NCBI GenBank assembly: GCA_016281775.1
Contig: JAEEJH010000112.1
Location: 1-42,310, forward strand
DNA from: Clostridiales bacterium
GTDB taxonomy: Bacteria; Bacillota; Clostridia; Oscillospirales; CAG-272
DNA length: 42,310 nucleotides
Direction of reading: 5' to 3'
Shown here: piece after piece, positions 8,801 to 17,194 of the stretch
Numbering within the stretch: position 1 is the stretch's first letter
Layout of the letters: each line of letters begins with the position of its first letter
Notes under the pieces: generated by a model
Databases searched by the model: none
Told to the model about the DNA's origin: nothing
Seen by the model: the letters and a program-made list of their open reading frames with translations, nothing else
Translations under genes and position numbers: made by a program

Positions 8801-8945
8801 TCGTGTTGTCTTTTTCTGGTTTATCCGGTACGGGAGCCTGCGCTTGCAGCGCAGGCTCCCCGTTTACCGTTTCGCCATCCGGCAGCTCTACCGCTTCCGG
8901 CTCCGGTAGTTCTTCTTTGATTTCCGTTATTTCTTCGTTATCCAT
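5826..8945 (-). CDS. Membrane-anchored fusion: degenerate LtaS/sulfatase-like domain, C39-like peptidase, amidase_2
   Basis: 1039 residues. Acidic cytoplasmic tail 1-49, one membrane segment about 51-73, Ala/Thr-rich linker, then three extracytoplasmic modules. (a) 128-435 resembles the LtaS/sulfatase fold (NVVIIEV, DNSLYAP, SQTDVMPTLLDLLG), but by alignment the nucleophilic Thr of the LtaS GKTSD motif is Ala (ENASA, 176-180), the first metal Glu is lost, the histidine before the P-F segment is replaced (DCTVYPYF) and the GDHG-type ligands read TGTPC (325-329): probably a binding-only pseudoenzyme. (b) A beta-rich segment 535-670, then a C39_2-type peptidase 686-845 with Cys704, His798 and Asp818. 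(c) Amidase_2 878-1035 with His890, His1000, Cys1008 and Lys1006, spaced as in T7 lysozyme. Likely acts on peptidoglycan at the cell surface. Middle gene of the operon with GH78. Confidence 0.85.
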   Translation of the reverse strand: MDNEEITEIKEELPEPEAVELPDGETVNGEPALQAQAPVPDKPEKDNTKKLIIAIIAAAAAVIGALLAVFLITNRPKEASADTQPVTAAATAAETAARTEAATEQPAEPLSVFPRETVQSKRHGEFQGKNVVIIEVPGLIGRLIGAEYGRAAITPNINALCNESLYCSNAISAAENASALQFVLDNSLYAPPFENPVSQSYGAGFCGLPSVLRDMGYGTYSFSYGEADEAVTGEYEYAYSLTYGGGGEDSFDLAAKKIDFGGAFYAVISCDCTVYPYFLPENPAFASGKAADYLNAVHEADERVGRFIEKLKAKNVYNDTVIVVTGTPCRYDPEDKTDAAVLKDVFGKYTLKDRITVPVVIKLGEASVYDKLVSQTDVMPTLLDLLGIPADGMFLVGENILTSERKTVYIQNTYMRGSFVNADKTVMADKTHNPRTSRSYNHKTGNTAGATGSKDEINECVAYFEQFDLALSYGITELAKQNGRQAAIDGFERTKNGMKKITSYSIADTFPENESKDFYKNDTKLFHKAKMLSANEFDGCFDGVIFKNDGLMLAPGYSEGVFISSDIDLGGEFDMLVASWNANTAGGTVEISVSAKKDDGSYTGWYSWGVWSQIEGESKSLSSSDKDGKIDTDTLNLKKKCGGKVRVKAVLRKTLDTSPVLYNFTLACNKEKGLITKETRTPSAVVTLPKYYQYDVPEIGGRICSPTSLTMVLDKLGEKLKPADTAAGVYDNGENIYGNWSFNVAYAGELGYNAYLDIFDRNALMNAVSKGTAVVCSVAIKKGQLTESGYPDYSTSGHLLTVTGFEYIDGELWYLSNDPAQRDVSVKYKATEFEAIWRGVVYIVQTHPDRYTWRIGEGTDRDILVVADYVPEGRYNRPGGNFKVRYIVVHNTGNFSSGADALAHRNYVIADGTQTSWHFTVDDTSIYKHLPEEERAWHAGDGREGKGNTYGIGIEICVNHETNGETKCSKYFRESLENAAMLCAELMHKYNLSIRAVTQHYDYSGKNCPQTIRECGLWDEFKQMIQNRYDELKQLRSGK

Positions 8946-8955
8946 TATGATATCC

Positions 8956-11445
8956 TTATTCGACGAATTCGTATCTGCCGGGGGCGAGCTCTATCACTAT
9001 CCTGTCGCCCTTGCGTTCGAATTCGGAATATTTATGCTCTATGCCGTTTATCGTGAAGGTCTCGCCGTCGGAGAGCACGGGCAGAAGCAGACGCGCCGGC
9101 ACTGCCGTGTCGGTCTCGTAGACGAAACCGTTTTCGGTCGACCAGTTCGATACGATCCTGCCGTTGATGCTGTCGTAATGCGCCTTTACGAACGTTATGC
9201 GCTCCTGACCTTCCGGTATCTCGTCGTCGGATCTCGTGTCGGGCGTGGGCTGAAGGATCACGCGCTCAAAGCCGTAAGCCTCGGGATCGACCTCGATACC
9301 CGCAACGTGGCGGTACATCCATTCCTCGACCGAGCCGTAGGCGTAATGGTTGAACGAGTTCATGCCCACGTCGCCGAAGCCGGTCGCGAGCGTATACGAA
9401 TTCCAGCGCTCCCAGATCGTCGTCGCGCCCTGATCAACGCTGTAAAGCCACGAGGGGTTCTCTGTCTGCAGGAGCAGAGAATAAGCGAGATTGCAGTCGC
9501 CCGATTCGGAAAGTATCTCGTTTAAGATACCCGAGCCGACGAAGCCGGTGGAGAGTCTGTGACCGTTTTTGACGATCTTGTCATGGAGTTCTTTTACGGC
9601 TTTCTTTCTGTTTTCTTCATTGAAAATGTTTATCATCAGAGCGAGCAGATAGCCGGTCTGCGTTCTGTTTTCGGGTTTGAGTTCGCCCGACGGCTCGCAG
9701 TATATCTGTCTGAAATGATCTTTGACTTTTTCACAGAGTTCTCTGTAATGTTTCGCGCGTTCCGGCTTGCCTATCTCGTCCGACATTTCAGCCATGAGTC
9801 TGCAGTCGTGAGCGTAATAAGCGACGCATATATATCTGCTGTCCGTCGGTTCGTACGCGAGCCAGTCGCCGTAATGCGGATTCGGACCGTCCATACCCTT
9901 CGAAGCGAGCCAGCCCATGTATTTTTCCATTGATTCGTAATGCTCTTCGACGAGTTCGAGATCGTTATACATCCTCATCATAGTGTAAGGAACGACTATT
10001 CCGGCGTCCGCCCACGCGGCTCCGCCGTAACCGACGACGCTGACGTGCGGTATGACGTCCGGATAAATTCCCTCGGGCGACTGCGAATCTCTCGCGTCGC
10101 GAAGCCATTTCCTGAAGAAGCCGTCGACGTTCGCGTTATACGCAGCCGTGCCGACGAATATCTGCGTGTCGCCGGTCCAGCCGAGACGTTCGTTTCTCTG
10201 CGGGCAGTCCGTCGGTACGGAGAGGTAGTTGCCGCGCTGACCCCATATTATGTTCGAGATGAGCTTGTTCACCTTCGCGTGCGAGGCCTCGATCTTTCCG
10301 GTCTCCTCAGTATCGGAACCGACTACCCAGCATATAAGACCTCTGATCTCCACGTCTTCGTTCGCGGTTATCTCGAGATATCTGAAGCCGAAGAACGTGA
10401 ACCGCGGGAACGACGCGCTCTCTTCGCCCGACAGAACGTACTGAAGCTTGGCTTTCGCGGAACGGTAGTTGATGCTGTATATCGAGCCTTTCGGGTTGTC
10501 GTTGCCGCGGGATTTTTCACCGCTGTCGTTCAGCATCTCGCCGAAGCGCACCATTATCTGAGCGCCCTTCGGACCGTTCATAAAGAACGAGGGCCAGCCG
10601 ACCATGTTCTGACCGAGGTCGACAACGGCGTTGTGACCTTTTTTCAGCTTGAAAGAATCAGTGTTTTTGTATTCCTCCACGACGTTTATCTCGCCGAAAT
10701 CGGTGCCGTTATCCTTCACGCCTTTGAAGATCGTGACCGTTTCGGGCTTGCGTTCGAGACCGAAGCGCACCTTTATCGTCGGACCGACCTGCGGCGTGAT
10801 ATCTATATCGTGTTCGACCGCGGCGGACGCGATCCAGCCGTCGCGGCTCGATCTGTTATGAGAAAGCTCGCCGTAGCCGGGATAATTGAAATCGGTATAC
10901 TCGCCGTCCCAGATATCGGAGCTTCTTATAAAGCCGCCCTTGAACGTCAGCCAGTTTTCGTCGGTATAAATATCGCGGCTGCCGAGCTCGTCTTCTATGC
11001 GTATCGCCGCCATAAAGCTTATTACGGGATCCTTATACGTGCCGAATGCGATCCTTCCGGCGTACCAGCCGGGCGCGACGACCGCGAGGACCGTGTTTTC
11101 GCCTTCGATAAGATATCTCTTGATATCGTATGTATAATAGAGAACGTGCTTGTCGTAATCCGTCCAGCCGGGTTTCATCTCGTCGAAGGTCTCGCCGTTC
11201 ATAACGCGGTTCCCGTTGATCCACAGATCGAAAACGCCGAGAGCGGTGGCGTCGACCGAAGCTTTACTGACGCCCTTGACGGTGAATCTCGTTGAGAACA
11301 TCGGCAGGCCTCCCTCGTCGGATATCGGCGCAAACTGGATATCGGCTCCGACCTGTCCCCAGCCGAAATTGTTCTCGGCTTCCTTCATCGGTATCGGGCA
11401 GGTGATCCACTTGGCTTTGTGTTGTGTCATTTCGTCTTTTCTCAT
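8956..11445 (-). CDS. Alpha-L-rhamnosidase, GH78 family
   Basis: An 829-residue inverting glycosidase removing terminal alpha-L-rhamnose from glycans, flavonoid glycosides or pectin fragments. Domains follow the GH78 order: N-terminal beta domains (about 10-380, including LGVFDLWINGNRV and PGWTDYDKHVLYYTYDI), the (alpha/alpha)6 catalytic domain from about 385 with the signature PTDCPQRNERLGWTGD (411-426) carrying acidic catalytic residues, a second acidic region around WERWNS, and a C-terminal beta domain. No signal peptide, so it probably hydrolyses imported rhamnosides. The ATG at 11445 is chosen over Met6 because GGAG lies about ten bases upstream. First gene of the operon. Confidence 0.92.
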   Translation of the reverse strand: MRKDEMTQHKAKWITCPIPMKEAENNFGWGQVGADIQFAPISDEGGLPMFSTRFTVKGVSKASVDATALGVFDLWINGNRVMNGETFDEMKPGWTDYDKHVLYYTYDIKRYLIEGENTVLAVVAPGWYAGRIAFGTYKDPVISFMAAIRIEDELGSRDIYTDENWLTFKGGFIRSSDIWDGEYTDFNYPGYGELSHNRSSRDGWIASAAVEHDIDITPQVGPTIKVRFGLERKPETVTIFKGVKDNGTDFGEINVVEEYKNTDSFKLKKGHNAVVDLGQNMVGWPSFFMNGPKGAQIMVRFGEMLNDSGEKSRGNDNPKGSIYSINYRSAKAKLQYVLSGEESASFPRFTFFGFRYLEITANEDVEIRGLICWVVGSDTEETGKIEASHAKVNKLISNIIWGQRGNYLSVPTDCPQRNERLGWTGDTQIFVGTAAYNANVDGFFRKWLRDARDSQSPEGIYPDVIPHVSVVGYGGAAWADAGIVVPYTMMRMYNDLELVEEHYESMEKYMGWLASKGMDGPNPHYGDWLAYEPTDSRYICVAYYAHDCRLMAEMSDEIGKPERAKHYRELCEKVKDHFRQIYCEPSGELKPENRTQTGYLLALMINIFNEENRKKAVKELHDKIVKNGHRLSTGFVGSGILNEILSESGDCNLAYSLLLQTENPSWLYSVDQGATTIWERWNSYTLATGFGDVGMNSFNHYAYGSVEEWMYRHVAGIEVDPEAYGFERVILQPTPDTRSDDEIPEGQERITFVKAHYDSINGRIVSNWSTENGFVYETDTAVPARLLLPVLSDGETFTINGIEHKYSEFERKGDRIVIELAPGRYEFVE

Positions 11446-11491
11446 GGCATATTCTCCGTAATTTTTATTTTCGGCGCACCGCGCCGTCTTT

Positions 11492-11520
11492 ATTATACAA
11501 TAAAATTACCGCATAAGCAA
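11492..11520 (-). promoter_or_regulatory. Promoter of the GH78 operon, with palindrome near the start site
   Basis: On the minus strand TTGCTT (11515-11520), 17 bases, TATAAT (11492-11497). Just downstream is the palindrome CGGCGC-acc-GCGCCG (11472-11486), at the expected transcription start; it could be an operator for a sugar-responsive repressor or a leader hairpin. Confidence 0.65.
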
Positions 11521-11584
11521 TAGTAATTGAAAAAAATATCAAAAAATCTTTTATTTCAGACGCGAGATTTTTTAATTATGTATA

Positions 11585-11613
11585 TTTACAAACGGAAGTT
11601 TTATTGTTATAAT
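11585..11613 (+). promoter_or_regulatory. Promoter of the hdr-flx-frd-like operon
   Basis: TTTACA (11585-11590), 17-base spacer, TATAAT (11608-11613), 32 bases before the hdrB start codon. It is the only clear promoter found before the eleven closely packed genes. Confidence 0.7.
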
Positions 11614-11645
11614 AGAAATATAATGGGGATAATTTGGTGATCATA

Positions 11646-12410
11646 ATGGAATTTTGTTATTTTCCGGGATGTACGCTCAAAAACAAAGCGAAAGATCTCG
11701 ACAGATGCGCAAGGCTTTGCGCGGAGATCCTCGGCGTGAAGCTGACCGAACTGCCCGAATGGCAGTGCTGCGGCGGAGTCTACGTTTCGACGTCGGACGA
11801 CGTGGCGGTGAAGCTCGCTTCGGTACGCGCGCTGATAGCCGCCGAAGAGAGGGGACTGCCGCTTCTCACGGTCTGCTCGGCCTGTCACAACGTATTGAAG
11901 CGAACGGAGCACGATCTGAGAACGAACGCGGAATTTGCCGCAAAAGTAAAAGCGTATACCGGGTCGGAATACAAAGGCACGGTAAAGGTCGTTCATTATC
12001 TTGAAATGCTTCGCGACCTTATAGGTTACGAAAAAATAAGATCCGCCGTGAAATATCCGCTTGACGGTATGAAGATCGGCTGTTATTACGGCTGTATGCT
12101 CCTGCGCCCCGGCAGGGTAATGCGGACGGACAATCCCGAAGATCCCGTTATAATGGAAGAACTGATAAAAGCCCTCGGCGGCGAGCCGGTCGCTTTTCCC
12201 GAGAGAAGCGAATGCTGCGGCGCGTATACTTACGCCGAATCGGAAACGCTTACGGAAAAAAGATCCGAAAGAGTGGTGCAAAGCGCGAAAAACTGCGGCG
12301 CCGAGGCGCTTGTGACCGCCTGCCCGCTCTGTAAATACAACGCAGGCAAATACGGAGACTTGCCGGTGCTTTATTTCACCGAGCTTACGGCGAAAGCGTT
12401 TGGAGTATAA
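11646..12410 (+). CDS. hdrB: Heterodisulfide reductase subunit B-like protein (two CCG domains)
   Basis: 254 residues. HdrB carries the catalytic noncubane iron-sulfur clusters that reduce disulfides in soluble HdrABC complexes. Two CCG domains are complete: Cys9, Cys41-Cys42 and Cys77/Cys80 (VCSACH), then Cys150, Cys190-Cys191 and Cys226/Cys229 (ACPLCK). The start MEFCYFPGC matches the usual HdrB N terminus (YYPGC). GTG at 11637 or TTG at 11634 are possible in-frame alternatives, since GGGGA lies at 11625-11629. First gene of the operon; hdrC begins at the base after its stop. In bacteria the natural disulfide is often unknown (DsrC in sulfate reducers); here the partner may be the fumarate-reductase-like pair downstream. 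Confidence 0.9.
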   Translation: MEFCYFPGCTLKNKAKDLDRCARLCAEILGVKLTELPEWQCCGGVYVSTSDDVAVKLASVRALIAAEERGLPLLTVCSACHNVLKRTEHDLRTNAEFAAKVKAYTGSEYKGTVKVVHYLEMLRDLIGYEKIRSAVKYPLDGMKIGCYYGCMLLRPGRVMRTDNPEDPVIMEELIKALGGEPVAFPERSECCGAYTYAESETLTEKRSERVVQSAKNCGAEALVTACPLCKYNAGKYGDLPVLYFTELTAKAFGV

Positions 12411-12797
12411 ATGAAGAATATCGTATCAAGAGAAGAAATAATCGAAATGAGCGGCACGGACCCCGCCAAGTGCATGAAATGCGGCAAATGCTCCGCGTCG
12501 TGCCCGGCGTATGACGAGATGGAATATCCGCCGCACAGATTCGTCTATATGATCGATCAGGGCAATATCGGGCCGCTTCTTGAGTGCGTAGGCATATACA
12601 GGTGCCTGTCGTGTTACGCGTGCGTCGACAGATGCCCGAGAGGTGTGGAGCCTGCGAAGCTGATCGAGGCGGTCAGAGTGATCGCCGAACGGAAAAAAGA
12701 AGGCAACAGGATCAAAGCCGGCGAGCTTTTTGAAAAAGCCGACGCCGATATGCCGTCGCAGGCGTTTTCGGCGGCTTTCCGCAAATATACGAAGTGA
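12411..12797 (+). CDS. hdrC: Heterodisulfide reductase subunit C-like ferredoxin protein
   Basis: A 128-residue soluble protein with two [4Fe-4S] motifs, CMKCGKCSASCP (about 21-32) and CLSCYACVDRCP (about 63-74), as in HdrC. It wires electrons between the HdrA flavin and the HdrB active site. Length and motif spacing are normal for HdrC. It follows the hdrB stop directly, an arrangement typical of translational coupling, and hdrA begins 6 bases after it. Confidence 0.92.
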   Translation: MKNIVSREEIIEMSGTDPAKCMKCGKCSASCPAYDEMEYPPHRFVYMIDQGNIGPLLECVGIYRCLSCYACVDRCPRGVEPAKLIEAVRVIAERKKEGNRIKAGELFEKADADMPSQAFSAAFRKYTK

Positions 12798-12803
12798 GGA
12801 TCT

Positions 12804-14798
12804 ATGAAAAGGATAGGCGTTTTTGTCTGCAGCTGCGGCAGTAATATCGAAGGCGCGGTCGACGTCTGTAAAGTCGTCGAAGCGATGTCGAAAGAACCTT
12901 ACGTCGTATACGCGGCAAACTGTAAATATATGTGCTCGTCGTCGGGGCAGGAGCTTATCGGAAAAGCGGCGGCAGAGTATGAGCTTACCGGTATAGCCGT
13001 ATGTTCCTGCTCGCCGCGTATGCACGAGGCTACGTTTCGAAAAGCCGCGGCGTCAGCCGGGCTGAATCCGTATAAGGTCGAGATAGCCAATATCCGCGAG
13101 CAATGCTCGTGGGTGCATAAAGATACGGCGGAAGCGACCGGAAAGGCGATAACGCTCGCCAAAGCGGCCGTGTCGAAACTCTGCCGCGATGAGGAGCTTT
13201 ACCCGCAGAGCTTTCCCGTGACCAAACGCGCGCTCGTCATCGGCGGCGGCATCGCCGGCATACAGACGGCTGAGGACATATCAAACGCCGGCTATAAGGT
13301 CGATATCGTCGAAAAAAAGCCGTCGATAGGCGGCAAAATGGCGATGCTCGACAAAACGTTTCCGACGCTCGACTGCTCGGCGTGCATACTCACGCCGAAG
13401 ACCGTAGATATCTCGCATAACGAAAACGTTCGCATTTTCTCATACAGCGAAGTCGAATCTGTTTCCGGCTACGTCGGGAATTTCACAGTGAAAATAAGAA
13501 GAAAAGCCCGGTACGTCAAAGAAGATCTCTGTACCGGCTGCGGTCTGTGCGCCGAAAAATGCCCGACGAAAAACGTGCCTAACGAATTCGATCTCGGCCT
13601 CGGCAGCCGCTCCGCGATATACATACCTTTCGCCCAGGCCGTGCCCAAGGTCGCCGTGATAGATCCCGACAGCTGCCGTATGTTAAAAGACGGCAAATGC
13701 GGTCTCTGCTCCCGCGTATGCGGTGCGAAGGCGATCGATTATTCGCAGAAAGACGAAATCACAGAAGAAAAATACGGCGCGATAGCCGTCGCAACGGGTA
13801 TAGACCCGATAGACGTTACGCCGTTTGACGAGTATTCGTATAAAAACAGTAAAGACGTCATAACCGCGCTGGAGCTCGAACGTATCCTCAACGCCGCCGG
13901 ACCTACGAACGGCAGGCTCGTGCGCCTCTCGGACGGGATACGCCCGAAAACTGTCGTGTTCATTTCATGCGTCGGCTCGCGCTGTACCGAAGAAGATGAA
14001 CGCGGCAAGACTTACTGTTCGAAGATCTGCTGTATGTATACTGCGAAGCAGGCGATACTGATAAAAGAAAAATATCCCGATACCGATATTTACGTATTCT
14101 ATATCGACGTGCGCGCGCCCGGCAAGAATTTCGACGAGTTTTACAGGCGCGCCGCCGAAAAATACGGCGTAAAGTATATCAAAGGCATGGTCGGCAAGGT
14201 CTGCGACGAAAACGGCGTTCTCACGGTAAAAGCCGCCGATCTTATAAACAACGAGCAGATGATGATCGGCGCAGACCTCGTCGTGCTCGCGGCGGCGGTC
14301 GAGCCGGACAAGACGGCAAAAGCGCTCGCTTCAAAGCTGAACGCGAGCATTGACGGAAACGGCTTCTTTAACGAAGCTCATCCGAAGCTCCGCCCCGTGG
14401 AAAGCCCGACCGCCGGCGTATATCTTTCCGGCGCGTGCAGCGGCCCGAAGGATATACCCGAGACCGTCGCTCAGGCTTCAGCCGCCGCGGCGAAGATCAT
14501 CGGTCTGTTAAGTAAAAATACGCTCGAATCCGATCCGTGTACGGCTCATGCGGACGAGCTGAAATGCAGCGGCTGTTCACTCTGCGCGAACGTCTGCCCC
14601 TATAACGCGATAACGTATATCGAAAAAGAATTCAGAATGCCGGATAAAACGGTGAAAATCCGCCGCGTCGCGTCGGTCAACGCCGCCGTTTGCCGCGGCT
14701 GCGGCGCGTGTACCGTCGCCTGCAATAACGGCGCGATGGATCTGCACGGCTTTTCACGCGAACAGATACTTGCGGAGGTGGACAGTATATGCAGCTGA
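12804..14798 (+). CDS. hdrA: Heterodisulfide reductase subunit A-like flavoprotein, the bifurcating subunit
   Basis: 664 residues. HdrA holds the FAD that splits electron pairs between a low-potential (ferredoxin) and a high-potential (HdrBC) branch. Seen: N-terminal cluster domain with Cys9, Cys11, Cys40, Cys44, Cys67, Cys69 and Cys101; FAD motif VIGGGIAG (145-152); the HdrA-specific FPTLDCSACILTPK (187-200); ferredoxin motifs CTGCGLCAEKCP (243-254) and one around 291-306 (less regular, CRMLKDGKCGLC); two C-terminal motifs, CSGCSLCANVCP and CRGCGACTVACN. All cluster cysteines appear intact, so the bifurcation function is plausible. Its end overlaps the MvhD-like gene by 10 bases. Confidence 0.92.
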   Translation: MKRIGVFVCSCGSNIEGAVDVCKVVEAMSKEPYVVYAANCKYMCSSSGQELIGKAAAEYELTGIAVCSCSPRMHEATFRKAAASAGLNPYKVEIANIREQCSWVHKDTAEATGKAITLAKAAVSKLCRDEELYPQSFPVTKRALVIGGGIAGIQTAEDISNAGYKVDIVEKKPSIGGKMAMLDKTFPTLDCSACILTPKTVDISHNENVRIFSYSEVESVSGYVGNFTVKIRRKARYVKEDLCTGCGLCAEKCPTKNVPNEFDLGLGSRSAIYIPFAQAVPKVAVIDPDSCRMLKDGKCGLCSRVCGAKAIDYSQKDEITEEKYGAIAVATGIDPIDVTPFDEYSYKNSKDVITALELERILNAAGPTNGRLVRLSDGIRPKTVVFISCVGSRCTEEDERGKTYCSKICCMYTAKQAILIKEKYPDTDIYVFYIDVRAPGKNFDEFYRRAAEKYGVKYIKGMVGKVCDENGVLTVKAADLINNEQMMIGADLVVLAAAVEPDKTAKALASKLNASIDGNGFFNEAHPKLRPVESPTAGVYLSGACSGPKDIPETVAQASAAAAKIIGLLSKNTLESDPCTAHADELKCSGCSLCANVCPYNAITYIEKEFRMPDKTVKIRRVASVNAAVCRGCGACTVACNNGAMDLHGFSREQILAEVDSICS

Positions 14799-15238
14799 AC
14801 GGATACAAACCGAAAATAGTCGCCTTTTGTTGTAACTGGTGTTCGTACGCCGGCGCCGATCTCGCGGGCAGCAGCAGATTTACGTACCCCGACAACGTAA
14901 AGATAATACGCGTGCCGTGTTCGTGCAGAGTCGACCCCGTGTTCATACTCCGCGCGTTCGGCGGCGGCGCCGACGGCGTTATGATATGCGGCTGTCACCC
15001 CGGAGACTGCCACTATACGAGCGGCAACTATCATACGCGCCGCAGAATGAAACTTTTGTTTTCGATGCTTGACTATCTCGGTATCGAAAAAGAGCGCATG
15101 AAACTGATCTGGATATCCGCTTCGGAGGGCGAAAAGTTCGCCTCAGCCGCGACTGATTTCATGAATACCGTCGCGCGTCTCGGCGAGAACAGAAGACTGG
15201 GGGATCTGCGATGCAAAAGCAAAACGGAACAGAACTGA
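14789..15238 (+). CDS. flxD: MvhD/FlxD-like iron-sulfur subunit
   Basis: A 149-residue protein of the methyl-viologen hydrogenase delta family, which carries a [2Fe-2S] cluster and links the electron-input module to HdrA. Diagnostic patterns: FCCNWCSYAGADLAG near the start, RVPCSCRVDP in the middle, and GCHPGDCHYTSGNY. No hydrogenase large or small subunit is nearby; the input module here is the Flx/sulfhydrogenase-like set downstream, so FlxD (rather than MvhD) is the better name. Overlaps hdrA by 10 bases, and the next gene overlaps its end by 28 bases. Confidence 0.9.
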   Translation: MQLNGYKPKIVAFCCNWCSYAGADLAGSSRFTYPDNVKIIRVPCSCRVDPVFILRAFGGGADGVMICGCHPGDCHYTSGNYHTRRRMKLLFSMLDYLGIEKERMKLIWISASEGEKFASAATDFMNTVARLGENRRLGDLRCKSKTEQN

Positions 15239-16167
15239 AAAACAAAGCGAAACAGCTTTTGCAGAACAAAACGGTCGACCGCGTCGCGGGATTCTGCGCG
15301 GGCGAATTCGCGTACGATCCGTCGCCGTGCGTGTTTTATTCGGCAGAAGAGATCGAAGAAAACATGATATACGACTGTTTCTGCAGCCCGAATTTTTCAA
15401 AATTTCTCGTTAAAGAGACGAAAAAGCCGGGCAGGATAGCCGTATTCATGAAGCCGTGCGATACGTACAGTCTGAATCAGCTCATAACGGAGCATAAAAT
15501 AGACAAAGACAAAATTTACATAGCCGGCATCGGCTGTGACGGTATGGTAGACGTATTCAAACTGAGAAACAAAACCGGTTCCGCGATACTGAAAGCGTCG
15601 TGTGATAACGGCGCGCTGACCGTAAAAACTCCTGACGGCGATATGACCTTTGCTTTTGACGAAGTTCTCGCGGAACGCTGTCTCGTATGCAAAAGCAAAA
15701 AACACGTTTATTACGACGAGCTTTTGTGCGAGCCGTCTTTCGAGACGGACACCGGCAGATTCGATAAAGTCGAACAGATAGAAAAAATGAGCGCGGATGC
15801 GCGTTATGAATTTTTCAGATCGGAGCTGTCGAAGTGCATCCGCTGCAACGCCTGCCGCGACGCCTGCCCCGCCTGCACCTGCGAAACGTGCGTGTTCGGA
15901 GAGAGCTCGTCCGGCGCGGAGAGCAGAGAAAACGCGAACGAATTTGAAGAAAAGCTTTTTCACATAATCCGCGCGTACCACGTCGCGGGGCGGTGTACCG
16001 ACTGCGGCGAATGCTCGCGCGTCTGCCCGCAGAGAATACCGCTTCACCTGCTTAACCGCAAATTCATACTCGATATAAACCGCTTTTACGGCGTGTATCA
16101 GGCGGGCGAAACGGTCGGGCAGATACCGCCGCTGACAGACAAAAACGAAAGCGATCCGGAGGTGTGA
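15211..16167 (+). CDS. 4Fe-4S dicluster protein of the Flx module (FlxC-like by position)
   Basis: A 318-residue soluble protein. The N-terminal part has the FrhB/FdhB-like pattern MKPCDTYSLNQLI and AGIGCDGM, with further cysteines (RCLVCKSK) that may hold a cluster. The C-terminal half has two ferredoxin motifs, CIRCNACRDACPACTCETC and CTDCGECSRVCP. Such proteins pass electrons from the NAD(P)H-oxidising FlxA to FlxD/HdrA in the FlxABCD-HdrABC complexes described in Desulfovibrio. The FlxC rather than FlxB label rests only on gene order read backwards from FlxA. Start ATG overlaps the FlxD end. Confidence 0.8.
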   Translation: MQKQNGTELKNKAKQLLQNKTVDRVAGFCAGEFAYDPSPCVFYSAEEIEENMIYDCFCSPNFSKFLVKETKKPGRIAVFMKPCDTYSLNQLITEHKIDKDKIYIAGIGCDGMVDVFKLRNKTGSAILKASCDNGALTVKTPDGDMTFAFDEVLAERCLVCKSKKHVYYDELLCEPSFETDTGRFDKVEQIEKMSADARYEFFRSELSKCIRCNACRDACPACTCETCVFGESSSGAESRENANEFEEKLFHIIRAYHVAGRCTDCGECSRVCPQRIPLHLLNRKFILDINRFYGVYQAGETVGQIPPLTDKNESDPEV

Positions 16168-16168
16168 C

Positions 16169-17194
16169 GTGTATAAATGCAGTAAAGAAAGCCTCGGCGC
16201 ACTTTTATCGGCGATAAATGAAAAATACGCTCTGTACGTGCCGAAAAAACACGGCGAAGGCTCAGTCTCGTCCTTTGAAGCGTACGGCGACGGAGAAAAT
16301 ATGTATTTATCCGGCATTACGGACAGAGGGATCAAGGAACTGTTCTTTCCGCAGTGCGAAGAGATAGCCCGGTTCGTCACGGCAAACGGAGCGTTCGGCG
16401 TGAAAGAGACCGCGGTAAAGAGCGGATATAACGTGATCTTCGGCGCGCGCGCCTGCGATATCAAAGGCCTGCAGACGCTCGATCTCGTGTTTCTGGCAGA
16501 ACCCGAAGACCGTTTATACAAAAGCAGAAGAGAAGCTGGGATCGTCGTTTCACTTTCATGCGGCGAACCGTCGGAGACGTGTTTCTGCACCTGTTTCGGC
16601 GTCGATCCGTCAAAGAGCGGCGATATCGCGGCGATCGGGACCGACGGCGCGTATTATTTCGAAATACTGACAGAAAAGGGCAGATTGCTGATCCCCGAAT
16701 TATCGTCCGTCTGCAAAACAACTGACGACGATATCGAGGCGGAGAGGGATAAGATAAGAGCGAAAGCGGCTCTTATGCCGGCGGCACTTGCCGCAAAAGA
16801 TCTGCCCGATAAGAAGACGGATGAACTGTTCGATCTGCCCGTCTGGGACAAGCTCTCCGCGCACTGCCTCGGCTGCGGCACCTGCACTTATCTCTGCCCG
16901 ACCTGCCAGTGCTACGACATAAAGGATTCAAAGACCGCCGACGGCGCGGCAAGATGCCGCTTCTGGGATTCGTGTATGTATTCCGATTTTACGAAAATGT
17001 CGGCAGGTCAGCCGCGCCTTACCCAAAAGGAGCGTTACAGACAGAGATTCATGCACAAGCTCGTTTATTTTAAAGAAAATCAAGGTATATACGGCTGCGT
17101 CGGATGCGGCAGATGCGTGAGAAAATGCCCGGCATCGGCGCATATGATAAAAGTCATAAAGGAACTCGGTAAAGCAGATGAACGCCATACATGA
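16169..17194 (+). CDS. 4Fe-4S dicluster protein, sulfhydrogenase-beta/AsrA-like (FlxB-like by position)
   Basis: 341 residues, GTG start after GGAGG (16158-16162), one base after the previous stop. The N-terminal domain has GARACDIKGLQTLD and ETCFCTCFGVDP, typical of sulfhydrogenase beta and anaerobic sulfite reductase A proteins. The C-terminal part has CLGCGTCTYLCPTCQCYD and CVGCGRCVRKCP ferredoxin motifs. It is likely the electron carrier next to the FAD/NAD subunit encoded just downstream, with which it overlaps by 17 bases. No sulfite reductase catalytic subunit (siroheme type) is present, so a role in sulfite reduction is not supported. Confidence 0.82.
   Translation: MYKCSKESLGALLSAINEKYALYVPKKHGEGSVSSFEAYGDGENMYLSGITDRGIKELFFPQCEEIARFVTANGAFGVKETAVKSGYNVIFGARACDIKGLQTLDLVFLAEPEDRLYKSRREAGIVVSLSCGEPSETCFCTCFGVDPSKSGDIAAIGTDGAYYFEILTEKGRLLIPELSSVCKTTDDDIEAERDKIRAKAALMPAALAAKDLPDKKTDELFDLPVWDKLSAHCLGCGTCTYLCPTCQCYDIKDSKTADGAARCRFWDSCMYSDFTKMSAGQPRLTQKERYRQRFMHKLVYFKENQGIYGCVGCGRCVRKCPASAHMIKVIKELGKADERHT

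Noticed and set aside
9940-11295. A 451-codon open frame antisense to the rhamnosidase
   Set aside because: It mirrors a strongly supported GH78 gene; its translation is low-complexity in Arg/Val/Tyr with no family pattern. The codon bias of this genome leaves long antisense frames open throughout, also at 34447-35796, 15397-16590 and 2792-3751.
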